A stretch of 6,565 nucleotides of DNA from Acidilobaceae archaeon (lineage in GTDB: Archaea > Thermoproteota > Thermoprotei_A > Sulfolobales > Acidilobaceae), in assembly GCA_027081695.1 (NCBI GenBank), contig JALWJI010000028.1, positions 1-6,565 on the forward strand, read 5' to 3'. Under the pieces are notes generated by a model, which saw only the letters and a list, made by a program, of their open reading frames with translations, did no database searches and had not been told where the DNA came from. The translations under genes and the position numbers were made by a program. Positions 1-5,826 of this stretch are shown here, piece by piece. Position 1 is the first letter of the stretch; each line of letters begins with the position of its first letter.

Positions 1-555
1 GAAATGAGAGAAGAAATCAAGTCGCTACAGAAACGATTGAAGATAACTACAATATATGTGACACACGATCAGCTCGAAGCATTAAGCATGAGCGACCGTA
101 TAGCTGTCATGAACAAGGGGAAAGTCCTACAGGTAGACACTCCTACGAATCTCTACTTCAAGCCTAACAGCTTGTTCGTTGCGAGTTTCCTAGGTAGGAG
201 TAATGTTCTAGATGGTCGCGTTACCGGTACTCTAGACGACCATATGGTGAAAGTATATGTTGATCAGCTAGACAAGGAACTAGTAATATATACACATGGC
301 GGAATCGAGACCGGCAAAGTGCATGTCGTTATAAGACCAGAGAGCTTCGAACTAGTGGAAGACCTTCCAGTAGGAGAGAACATTATAGAGGGAGTAGTAG
401 ACGATTCGATGTTCCTGGGCGACAAGATAGAAGCCAGAGTTATATCTGGATCGGCTAAACTAACTATTTACTTGCCTAATAAGATATTTGTAAGGCAGGG
501 ACAAAAAGTAACGCTCCGTATACCGCCTGACAGAATGGTGGCTCTGCCCGCATAG
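1..555 (+). CDS. ABC transporter ATP-binding protein, MalK/PotA/FbpC type (C-terminal part)
   Basis: This is the ATPase subunit that powers a substrate importer at the cytoplasmic membrane. The frame is open from the first base, so the Walker A, Q-loop, signature and Walker B regions lie outside the window; the ATG at 4 is internal. Visible are the end of the nucleotide-binding domain with the H-loop (IYVTHDQLEAL, switch His at about residue 22 of the visible part) and the SDRIAVMNKGKVLQ strand. A linker ending FLGRSNVLDG leads into a C-terminal TOBE-like domain (RPESFELVE, then GVVDDSMFLGDKIEARV and LRIPPDRMVALP). This domain order is that of importers for sugars, polyamines, Fe(III), thiamine or sulfate. 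The substrate cannot be read from this fragment, and the permease and binding-protein genes would be upstream. It faces homoserine dehydrogenase tail to tail, 26 bases apart. Confidence 0.93.
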   Translation, partial: EMREEIKSLQKRLKITTIYVTHDQLEALSMSDRIAVMNKGKVLQVDTPTNLYFKPNSLFVASFLGRSNVLDGRVTGTLDDHMVKVYVDQLDKELVIYTHGGIETGKVHVVIRPESFELVEDLPVGENIIEGVVDDSMFLGDKIEARVISGSAKLTIYLPNKIFVRQGQKVTLRIPPDRMVALPA

Positions 556-573
556 ACTATTCTCTCACGTTGA

Positions 574-583
574 TTATTTTCTT
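574..583 (+). terminator. Candidate T-rich terminator after the ABC ATPase gene
   Basis: The sequence TTATTTTCTT lies about 19 bases past the ABC stop codon and runs into the last codon of the opposing gene. Archaeal RNA polymerase commonly terminates at such U-rich stretches without a hairpin. The tract is short and interrupted, so this is tentative. Confidence 0.35.
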
Positions 584-1586
584 ATAGATACTCTCTTAAC
601 TCCAGATAATCTATGACGTCAGTGATCATCACACGGGCAGTCCTCCAAGCTGGTCCTGCAGGACCCTCAAGTACTATATCCTCGTTCTCCACACTAAATA
701 CAATCACATTGCCTTCTTTTTCAGCCCTATACAGGGGGTCATCACGAGATACCCTAGTGGGATACACCTTGAACACCCTCTTCACTAAATCCGCAAATGC
801 TACTTGTTTAACCCTGAATCCCTCATTTAACGCTTTTCTTATCTCTTCCTCACTATACTCCTCTATAGGACTTCTATCTACCTCGTCTATGCTTACCCTC
901 ACCCCAAGCGTGTTTGCAAGAATAGTTATCTTGGCGGCGGCGTCCAGGCCATGGGTATCTACAGTGTGATCTGGCTCGAGGAGCTTTGCTGCTTTAGCTT
1001 CTTTGATCGCCTCTTCAAAGCTCAGGCCTTTCTCTACGAGGCCAAGAATATAATTTGACGAAGCATTTAGGACTGCTCTTATTGATGACACGTCCCGGCC
1101 TCTTAGACCCTTAGCAGAGTCTATGGCTGGCGTTCCTGCAGCCACCGTAGCCCTGTATCCTATATATACTCCTCTTTTCTTAGCATAGTCCATGAATCCT
1201 TGGTAGTCTCTTGCTAGCACTGTTTTGTCGGCGGTGATTATGGAGATCCCTGCTTCGGCAAGAGCCTTATAGATAGTAGTGTTTGGTTCCCCCGTCTTGT
1301 ATGAGGGCGGCATGACTATCATGGCGAGCTCGGCACCTGTGAGTAGAGCTCCCTCCACTGATCCTACTCCTGGCTTAAAAGATGGATGGTTTTCGAGCTT
1401 CTCGTCTTTCTCGATTAATCTCAATAGGTTTACCTTATCGGCAGGACCCCCGACAAGTACAGAACCCTTGCTGGCGCTGACTCCTACTAGTTCTATACCA
1501 TATTTTTGTCCCTCTCTCAGAATAAGCTTCACAAGTTCCTTACCTACGTTACCGAAGCCTACCACGAAAACGTTTACTTCGACCAT
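582..1586 (-). CDS. hom: Homoserine dehydrogenase (monofunctional)
   Basis: It reduces L-aspartate-4-semialdehyde to L-homoserine with NAD(P)H (EC 1.1.1.3), the branch point to threonine and methionine, in the cytoplasm. From the ATG at 1586 the protein has 334 residues. The N-terminal Rossmann domain carries GFGNVG at 10-15. The dimerisation/catalytic domain has the ITADKTVLA motif (Lys121), the ASSNYILG motif near 175-182 and the hallmark EPDHTVDTHGLDAAAK, in which Asp215 and Lys219 correspond to the catalytic Asp/Lys of the family. GPAGPAWRTA at 308-317 is the conserved glycine-rich C-terminal motif. There is no aspartokinase or ACT domain, so no built-in feedback-control domain is seen. 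Beta-2 ends in VSASKG without an acidic residue, which leans towards NADP(H) (inference). The frame stays open to a TTG at 1601 and a GTG at 1598; I chose the ATG because family members begin just before the GxGxxG strand. Confidence 0.95.
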   Translation of the reverse strand: MVEVNVFVVGFGNVGKELVKLILREGQKYGIELVGVSASKGSVLVGGPADKVNLLRLIEKDEKLENHPSFKPGVGSVEGALLTGAELAMIVMPPSYKTGEPNTTIYKALAEAGISIITADKTVLARDYQGFMDYAKKRGVYIGYRATVAAGTPAIDSAKGLRGRDVSSIRAVLNASSNYILGLVEKGLSFEEAIKEAKAAKLLEPDHTVDTHGLDAAAKITILANTLGVRVSIDEVDRSPIEEYSEEEIRKALNEGFRVKQVAFADLVKRVFKVYPTRVSRDDPLYRAEKEGNVIVFSVENEDIVLEGPAGPAWRTARVMITDVIDYLELREYL

Positions 1587-1595
1587 AACATTAAG

Positions 1596-1599
1596 CACC
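1596..1599 (-). promoter_or_regulatory. Weak SD-like GGTG ahead of the hom ATG
   Basis: On the minus strand GGTG sits 9 bases before the ATG at 1586. It is only a partial match to GGAGGTGAT and the spacing is long. The same bases form part of the alternative TTG (1601) and GTG (1598) start codons, so this site and a leaderless upstream start are competing readings. Confidence 0.35.
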
Positions 1600-1623
1600 A
1601 ATGATAAAGGTACCGGTCAGAGA

Positions 1624-1632
1624 ATTATATAC
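1624..1632. promoter_or_regulatory. TATA-like box in the divergent hom / fumarase intergenic region
   Basis: The minus strand reads TATATAATT and the plus strand AATTATATA, so it could serve either direction. For hom, the usual 25-27 base TATA-to-start distance puts transcription initiation near 1602, giving either a leaderless mRNA (TTG 1601) or a leader of about 16 bases to the ATG at 1586. For fumA, initiation would be near 1655 with a leader of about 65 bases. The purine-rich AGAGAA on the plus-strand side could act as a BRE for the fumarase direction. Nothing else in the 1602-1718 gap is clearly recognisable. This is a sequence-match inference only. Confidence 0.4.
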
Positions 1633-1706
1633 AGTTACTAGAGTTATGTGTATTTTGCTCTACTCCGCATAATGAAATAGATAGAACTATACGAATATAC
1701 TAAGAA

Positions 1707-1712
1707 GGGTGA
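1707..1712 (+). promoter_or_regulatory. SD site fixing the TTG start of fumA
   Basis: GGGTGA lies 6 bases upstream of the TTG at 1719. It matches the GGTGA part of the archaeal SD (complement of the 16S 3' end AUCACCUCC). No in-frame ATG is available near the N-terminus of the conserved region, so the SD supports TTG as the initiation codon. Confidence 0.65.
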
Positions 1713-1718
1713 CAGCAA

Positions 1719-2627
1719 TTGACAGACCTAAACTTAGAAGAGACCTTCTATGAATTCATAAAAACTATTGCAACAGGAATCCCTGAAGATATATATACGG
1801 CAATAAAGAACGCCTACGAGAAAGAAGAAAACCCTGTCGCAAAAACACAGCTAAAAGCAATCCTCGAAGATATGGAGATAGCCTGTAAAAAGAAGAGACC
1901 AATATGCCAAGACACGGGCACGCCTTATCTATGGATCGAGATAGGAGAAGACTTCCCAGTTAAACCGACAAAAGTCATAAAACAATTCACAAACGCTCTA
2001 AGAAAAGTCACCAAGGAAGGATACCTAAGACCCAACGCAGTAGACCCACTATACTTCAAAAACAGCGGCGACAATACAGGTAGATACATCCCATGGATCC
2101 ATGTAGAACCAGTACCCGGAGACAAACTCAAGGTATACCTCATGACAAAGGGAGGAGGGAGCGAAGCCCCAAGCACATTGGTAATGTCGACTCCTCTAAA
2201 AGGATTCGAGAACCTCAAGAAAACAGTCATAGACGCAATAGCAAGAGCAGGAGCACTTCCATGTCCACCGGTCATAGTAGGTGTAGCTATCGGAGCCGGT
2301 GCAGATATAGTAATGTCTCTTGCCAAGAAAGCTCTCCTAAGACCAATAGGAGAGAGGCATCCAGACCCTAAGGCAGCAAAAATAGAAGAAGAACTACTGA
2401 AAGCCCTTAACAAGCTAGAGATAGGACCACACGGATTCGGTGGTAGGCTAACAGCGCTAGACGTAAAGTTCGATTACTCGTACAGGCATCCTGCAACATT
2501 CGCTATAGGCGTGGTAACAAGCTGTTGGGCGACGCGACGAGGAATTATAGAGATTTCTCCGGATGGATCGTCGAAGATGCTGACCCGGCATCTTAAACTA
2601 GTAGACGGTGAATGCAAGATAGTCTAG
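1719..2627 (+). CDS. fumA: Class I fumarate hydratase, alpha subunit
   Basis: This is the iron-sulfur-bearing subunit of the two-subunit class I fumarase (EC 4.2.1.2), which reversibly hydrates fumarate to L-malate in the cytoplasm. The 302-residue protein matches the N-terminal domain of bacterial FumA and of TtdA. It has the three cysteines expected to hold the [4Fe-4S] cluster: Cys63 in CQDTGTP, Cys182 in PCPPVIVGVAIG, and Cys269 in SCWATRR. Other family motifs are KGGGSEAPS (144-152) and IGPHGFGG (235-242). Such clusters leave one iron open to bind substrate and are usually oxygen-sensitive, which fits an anaerobe. Translation starts at TTG, supported by an SD site. The beta-subunit gene follows after 13 bases, so the two are surely co-transcribed. 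L-tartrate dehydratase is a homologous alternative, but fumarase is the expected role in an archaeal chromosome. Confidence 0.95.
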   Translation: MTDLNLEETFYEFIKTIATGIPEDIYTAIKNAYEKEENPVAKTQLKAILEDMEIACKKKRPICQDTGTPYLWIEIGEDFPVKPTKVIKQFTNALRKVTKEGYLRPNAVDPLYFKNSGDNTGRYIPWIHVEPVPGDKLKVYLMTKGGGSEAPSTLVMSTPLKGFENLKKTVIDAIARAGALPCPPVIVGVAIGAGADIVMSLAKKALLRPIGERHPDPKAAKIEEELLKALNKLEIGPHGFGGRLTALDVKFDYSYRHPATFAIGVVTSCWATRRGIIEISPDGSSKMLTRHLKLVDGECKIV

Positions 2628-2636
2628 GGAGGTGAT
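2628..2636 (+). promoter_or_regulatory. Full-length SD site for fumB
   Basis: GGAGGTGAT begins directly after the fumA stop codon and is complementary over nine bases to the 16S 3' end (AUCACCUCC). It is 4 bases from the ATG at 2641. An in-frame GTG at 2632 lies inside this SD, so it cannot be the true start. Confidence 0.85.
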
Positions 2637-2640
2637 TGGA

Positions 2641-3267
2641 ATGAGCGAAGCACGTGTATTTCATCTAAAGACTCCATTAAGCGACGAGGACGTCTCCAAG
2701 CTTCGAGTCGGAGATATAGTCTATGTTACTGGAATAATGGTTACTGCTAGAGACGAGGCCCATAAGAAGATTCTTGAAGTAATAGAAAGCGGTGAAAAAC
2801 TACCCATAGACCTCAAGGGACTAGTACTATACCATTGCGGACCTGTCGTGAGGAAAAGAGAGGACGGCTCCTGGGAGGTAGTCGCAGCAGGACCCACAAC
2901 AAGTATGAGGATGGAAAGCGTCGAGGCCGAGTTTATCGAGAAAACAGGCGTGAAAATGATAGTAGGTAAAGGAGGAATGGGACAGCGCACAGCCGAGGCA
3001 ATGAAAAAACACAAAGCAGTCTACGCCGTATTCACTGGTGGAGCCGGGGCTCTCGCAGCTGATAGAATAAAGCGTGTCGTCGATGTCTACTGGCTAGATG
3101 AGCTCGGCATACCTGAAGCTGTATGGGTATTCGAAGTCGAGGAATTCGGTCCCCTCGTCGTAACAATAGACACAACAGGCAAAAACTACTACGAAGAGAA
3201 AATGAAAGAAGTTAAGATAAAAGCTGAGAAGATTAAAGAAGAACTAATGAAAGTAGAATTCGAGTAA
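2641..3267 (+). CDS. fumB: Class I fumarate hydratase, beta subunit
   Basis: This second subunit completes the active site of the class I fumarase and is homologous to the C-terminal domain of single-chain FumA and to TtdB. The 208-residue product starts at the ATG at 2641, set by a perfect SD. Family motifs in order are VTARDEAH (34-41), with Arg37 expected to contact the substrate carboxylate; GPTTSMRM (84-91), whose Thr86 matches the residue proposed as catalytic base in Leishmania class I fumarase and whose Arg90 binds substrate; GKGGM (109-113), with Lys110; and FTGGAGALAA (131-140). Equivalences to the Leishmania enzyme are from memory, not from an alignment. The C-terminus is a lysine/glutamate-rich helix (about 184-208). 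Length is normal for archaeal beta subunits. A T-rich tract follows the stop. Confidence 0.95.
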   Translation: MSEARVFHLKTPLSDEDVSKLRVGDIVYVTGIMVTARDEAHKKILEVIESGEKLPIDLKGLVLYHCGPVVRKREDGSWEVVAAGPTTSMRMESVEAEFIEKTGVKMIVGKGGMGQRTAEAMKKHKAVYAVFTGGAGALAADRIKRVVDVYWLDELGIPEAVWVFEVEEFGPLVVTIDTTGKNYYEEKMKEVKIKAEKIKEELMKVEFE

Positions 3268-3269
3268 CT

Positions 3270-3279
3270 AAAAATAAAA
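3270..3279 (-). terminator. Candidate T-tract terminator for the methyltransferase unit
   Basis: Read on the minus strand this is ATTTTATTTTT-like (complement of AAAAATAAAA), about 45 bases past the methyltransferase stop and just short of the fumB stop codon. It fits the U-rich, hairpin-independent archaeal terminator pattern. Confidence 0.45.
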
Positions 3280-3285
3280 TATAGA

Positions 3286-3298
3286 TTCTCTTTTTCCC
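3286..3298 (+). terminator. Candidate T-tract terminator for the fumarase operon
   Basis: TTCTCTTTTTCCC begins 19 bases after the fumB stop codon. No strong hairpin precedes it; archaeal termination does not need one. With the opposing tract at 3270-3279 it makes the 56-base convergent gap a two-way terminator region. Confidence 0.5.
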
Positions 3299-3323
3299 AC
3301 GTCTCCAATACTTCGCTACTAAA

Positions 3324-4502
3324 TCATTCTTTCTCTACGAAGATGTACGCTCCCTTTAGATAGTCGAGGTACTCGGCCCTCCTCAATACATGATCAGGTG
3401 CTGCTCCTCTAATACTACCCAAAATACTGTAGTCTAGTCTGCTATCCATTAAGACGTCGTTGACCACGTTGAGGAACATCTCTCGAGTTAGGAAGTAGCT
3501 ACAGCTACTCAGATATAGTATGCCATTTTTCTCTACCTGGTTCGCGCTCCATTTATAGGACGAGTAGTAGGCCGAAAGACCCTTCCTTACGGATTTTTTA
3601 TCTGATTTCTGTATGAATGCAGGTGGATCCACTATGACTACGTCGAATCCTGCAAGACTAGGACTTTCCCGGATAACATCCCATATAGATGCATTAATTA
3701 TCCGGTAAGATTTTACATTGTTAAGCTCAAGGTTTTTCCTTAGTAGTGCTATAGCAATTGGATCCTCTTCAATAAATGTTACGTGAGAAGCTCCTCCAAG
3801 CCATGCATGTACACCGAATGCCCCTGTGTAGGAGAAAACGTCTAGTACTCTTTCCTTGTTTCCTATATACCGGTATAGTTCGAGCCTATTCATCCGTTGA
3901 TCCAGATAGAAACCGGTTTTCTGACCTATCTCCACATTAACTATAAACTTGGCGTCGTCCTCCTCTATGATTACTTGTCTAATCTTTTTTAGAAGCCATC
4001 TTTTACGAGGTTCTAGACCGATATCTTTTCGTGAGCGCTGCGTACTCTTCTCGAAAACTCCCTCTACACCTATTATCTGTTTTAGGATCTGTGCAATTTT
4101 TTCAACGTGTACGTCTATGGCACTGCTACTTGATTGTATTACGGCGACTTTTTCATCGAAAACATCAATTATTAATCCCGATAACAAGTCACCGTCGCTA
4201 TTGACGAGACGATAACTCCGGGTCTTTTTGAGTCCTGCCAGCTCTCTTCTCCGTAGACTAGCCTCGAGCTTCATCCCGAACACGTGTTCGGGACGAGTAT
4301 CCGGGCACTCATGATAATAGATGATTCTCAGTGCTACGGGTCCGATAGCTTCGTAGATTCCACAGGCTCTAATACCCGATGGAGTCTGTATATCGACTAT
4401 CTCTCCATTGTTTATATCTCGTGTTGCCCGCACCCATTTTCTGTATATAATCCCTGTTCCTCGCTCTAGGTGACGCTCGCCTTCTCCGGTTACTGTTATC
4501 AT
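3324..4502 (-). CDS. RlmI/YccW-type class I SAM-dependent RNA methyltransferase with PUA domain
   Basis: Predicted to transfer methyl from S-adenosylmethionine to C5 of a cytosine in RNA; E. coli RlmI acts on 23S rRNA C1962. The archaeal target is unknown to me. The 392-residue protein has an N-terminal PUA RNA-binding domain (about 1-70), a middle domain with NSDGDLLSGLIIDVF (101-115) and a Rossmann-like methyltransferase domain. Signatures are IGQKTGFYLDQR (192-203), the SAM-binding motif I DVFSYTGAFG (221-230), motif IV DPPAF (292-296) and motif VI SSCS (332-335), in which Cys334 is the likely catalytic nucleophile. I chose the ATG at 4502 because GGAGG lies 8 bases upstream; the in-frame ATG at 4517 overlaps that SD and would add only MEEEK. 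It lies 88 bases downstream of hutI on the same strand with no T-tract between, so read-through from the hut operon is possible. Confidence 0.9.
   Translation of the reverse strand: MITVTGEGERHLERGTGIIYRKWVRATRDINNGEIVDIQTPSGIRACGIYEAIGPVALRIIYYHECPDTRPEHVFGMKLEASLRRRELAGLKKTRSYRLVNSDGDLLSGLIIDVFDEKVAVIQSSSSAIDVHVEKIAQILKQIIGVEGVFEKSTQRSRKDIGLEPRKRWLLKKIRQVIIEEDDAKFIVNVEIGQKTGFYLDQRMNRLELYRYIGNKERVLDVFSYTGAFGVHAWLGGASHVTFIEEDPIAIALLRKNLELNNVKSYRIINASIWDVIRESPSLAGFDVVIVDPPAFIQKSDKKSVRKGLSAYYSSYKWSANQVEKNGILYLSSCSYFLTREMFLNVVNDVLMDSRLDYSILGSIRGAAPDHVLRRAEYLDYLKGAYIFVEKE
4274..4293. repeat. Perfect 20-bp palindrome inside the methyltransferase gene
   Basis: The left arm TCCCGAACAC is the exact reverse complement of the right arm GTGTTCGGGA, with no spacer. 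Allowing one mismatch (4273/4294), pairing extends to 4271-4296. It codes for the PEHVFGMK stretch after the PUA domain. It could be a dimeric-protein binding site, a cruciform or an RNA hairpin, or a coincidence of codons. Confidence 0.9.
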
Positions 4503-4510
4503 TTTTTCTT

Positions 4511-4515
4511 CCTCC
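4511..4515 (-). promoter_or_regulatory. SD site choosing the methyltransferase start at 4502
   Basis: On the minus strand GGAGG is 8 bases ahead of the ATG at 4502 and overlaps the competing ATG at 4517. No comparable SD precedes 4517, where the upstream bases are AACCTGGAA. This favours the shorter protein. Confidence 0.6.
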
Positions 4516-4590
4516 ATTTCCAGGTTTATTGATTAACATATGGAGCTGGAAGATCGTCCCTCGATACCTACAGTTGTATTTAGCAGGGGA

Positions 4591-5826
4591 TCAAAGCTTG
4601 TTTCTGATTATATTTCCTTTAGCGATTACGGTTAGAAGCCTATCATAACCCCAAATATATGATAGCTGGCTTAGTCTCTCGTAGTCCCAGATTAATATGT
4701 CGGCGTAGGCTCCCTCACGGATTGTTCCATGACTTGGATATATATCGAGGCTCCACGCCGCGTTGACTGTTGTAGCGGCTAGTGCCTCTAGAGGTGTCAG
4801 GCCCAGAAGATATACTGCGAGATCCATTGTGGTCTGGAGTATTGGATTCATGTTGTTCGGGTTGTAGTCTGTCGCTACTCCTAGGTATACACCGTATCTT
4901 CTAAGTTGTTTTACTGGTGGTTTCTTGTCTGCAAATACTGATAGCATTGATGTCGGCAGGAGAGTAGCTACGGTTCTTGTCGTGGCGAGGCCTGGTATTA
5001 TAGGCTCGGGGAGATATTCTAAGTGATCGATACTGTGAATCTCGTACTCTAGGGCTAGCTTGGAGCATCCTATATTGGCTAGCTCGTCTGAGTGTAGTCT
5101 TATTTTTAAACGGTTTCTCTTCCCCTCGGATATTATCTTTCTAGTTTCTTCTACCGTAAACGCCCCTTTATCACAGAATACGTCCACGAATTCTAGCTTT
5201 TTTTCCGCGGCTAGAGGCACTAGTCTCCTGGTGAAACAGTCTACGTATTCATTACGCTTCTCCGTGTACTCTCTTGGTATAACGTGTGCTAGGAGGGTGC
5301 CTATAATTGTCTGCTTGGCACGTTTCTTTAACTCCAATATTGCGTCAATGAGTTTTGCCTCATGCTCGTAGAGGAGTCCATAGCCTGTTTTTACTTCTAC
5401 TACTGTTGTTCCATAATACAGCATTTTATCGAGAACTCTCAGAGCATTGATTACAAGGTTTTCTAGAGGTGCTCTCCTCGTCTCTTCTACTGTATAATAT
5501 ATTCCACCACCTGCTTCTAATATTTCAGAGTATGTTTTCCCTTCTAGCTTCATCCATAGCTCATGGCTCCTATCCCCTGCGAAAATAAGATGTGTATGCG
5601 TGTCAATCAGGCCTGGCGTCGCGATCCTGCCCTCTGCATTTATTATGAGAGATGCCTCGTATTTATCCGCATCACTGTCTGATCCGACCCATACAACTTT
5701 GCCATCTTTTACTGCCACTGCCGCATTATGTATTATACCTGCTGAATCCTTGTCAACTCTTCGAAGAGGTCCATTCTTGAAGGTTACTAGTTCTCCAATA
5801 TTTCTTATCACGATATCTACCTTCAT
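4591..5826 (-). CDS. hutI: Imidazolonepropionase (HutI)
   Basis: This cytoplasmic metal-dependent amidohydrolase opens the ring of 4-imidazolone-5-propanoate to N-formimidoyl-L-glutamate, the third step of histidine degradation (EC 3.5.2.7). The 411-residue length is typical. A small beta domain (1-70 plus the C-terminus) flanks the TIM barrel. The metal site is HTH (His77, His79), His245 in HSDE and Asp320 in ATDYNP; these spacings match B. subtilis HutI as I recall it. The HutI-specific block THLIFAGDR...GKTYSEILEAGGGI (78-109) is present, with Arg86 and Tyr99 as expected substrate contacts, along with EVKTGYGL (144-151), His181 in LLAHVIP, Glu248 as likely catalytic acid/base, and KPPVKQLRRYGV (302-313). 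The usual NPG(S/T)xP loop after the metal Asp reads NPNNMNP here. The start overlaps the hutG stop in ATGA, so translation is probably coupled. Confidence 0.96.
   Translation of the reverse strand: MKVDIVIRNIGELVTFKNGPLRRVDKDSAGIIHNAAVAVKDGKVVWVGSDSDADKYEASLIINAEGRIATPGLIDTHTHLIFAGDRSHELWMKLEGKTYSEILEAGGGIYYTVEETRRAPLENLVINALRVLDKMLYYGTTVVEVKTGYGLLYEHEAKLIDAILELKKRAKQTIIGTLLAHVIPREYTEKRNEYVDCFTRRLVPLAAEKKLEFVDVFCDKGAFTVEETRKIISEGKRNRLKIRLHSDELANIGCSKLALEYEIHSIDHLEYLPEPIIPGLATTRTVATLLPTSMLSVFADKKPPVKQLRRYGVYLGVATDYNPNNMNPILQTTMDLAVYLLGLTPLEALAATTVNAAWSLDIYPSHGTIREGAYADILIWDYERLSQLSYIWGYDRLLTVIAKGNIIRNKL

Noticed and set aside
652..665. 14-bp perfect palindrome GGTCCTGCAGGACC
   Set aside because: It encodes the repeated Gly-Pro-Ala of the conserved GPAGPA motif of homoserine dehydrogenase, so protein constraint and codon choice explain it.
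613..969. 118-residue plus-strand open frame opposite hom
   Set aside because: It overlaps the conserved C-terminal half of homoserine dehydrogenase and has a serine/threonine/leucine-rich composition typical of antisense translation.
1279..1641. 120-residue plus-strand open frame opposite the 5' end of hom
   Set aside because: Covered by the Rossmann domain of hom on the other strand, with no recognisable motif and no SD; not a gene.
1602..1718. Possible C/D-box RNA suggested by ATGATAA at 1601-1607
   Set aside because: No matching D box (CTGA) or C'/D' pair at a suitable distance; the region is better explained as a divergent promoter.
1925..2413. 162-residue open frame antisense to fumA
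   Set aside because: It lies wholly opposite the conserved fumA coding region, is serine/proline-rich low-complexity sequence and matches no family I recognise; it is a shadow of biased codon use.
2632..2640. GTG at 2632 as the start of fumB
   Set aside because: The GTG lies inside the perfect GGAGGTGAT SD, and the ATG at 2641 has ideal spacing from it.
4503..4590. Possible small RNA or tRNA between hutI and the methyltransferase
   Set aside because: No cloverleaf, no C/D-box pair and no clear structured element; probably only leader or weak promoter sequence.
5060..5371. 103-residue plus-strand open frame opposite hutI
   Set aside because: Antisense to strongly conserved HutI sequence and serine/phenylalanine-rich; no sign of independent coding.
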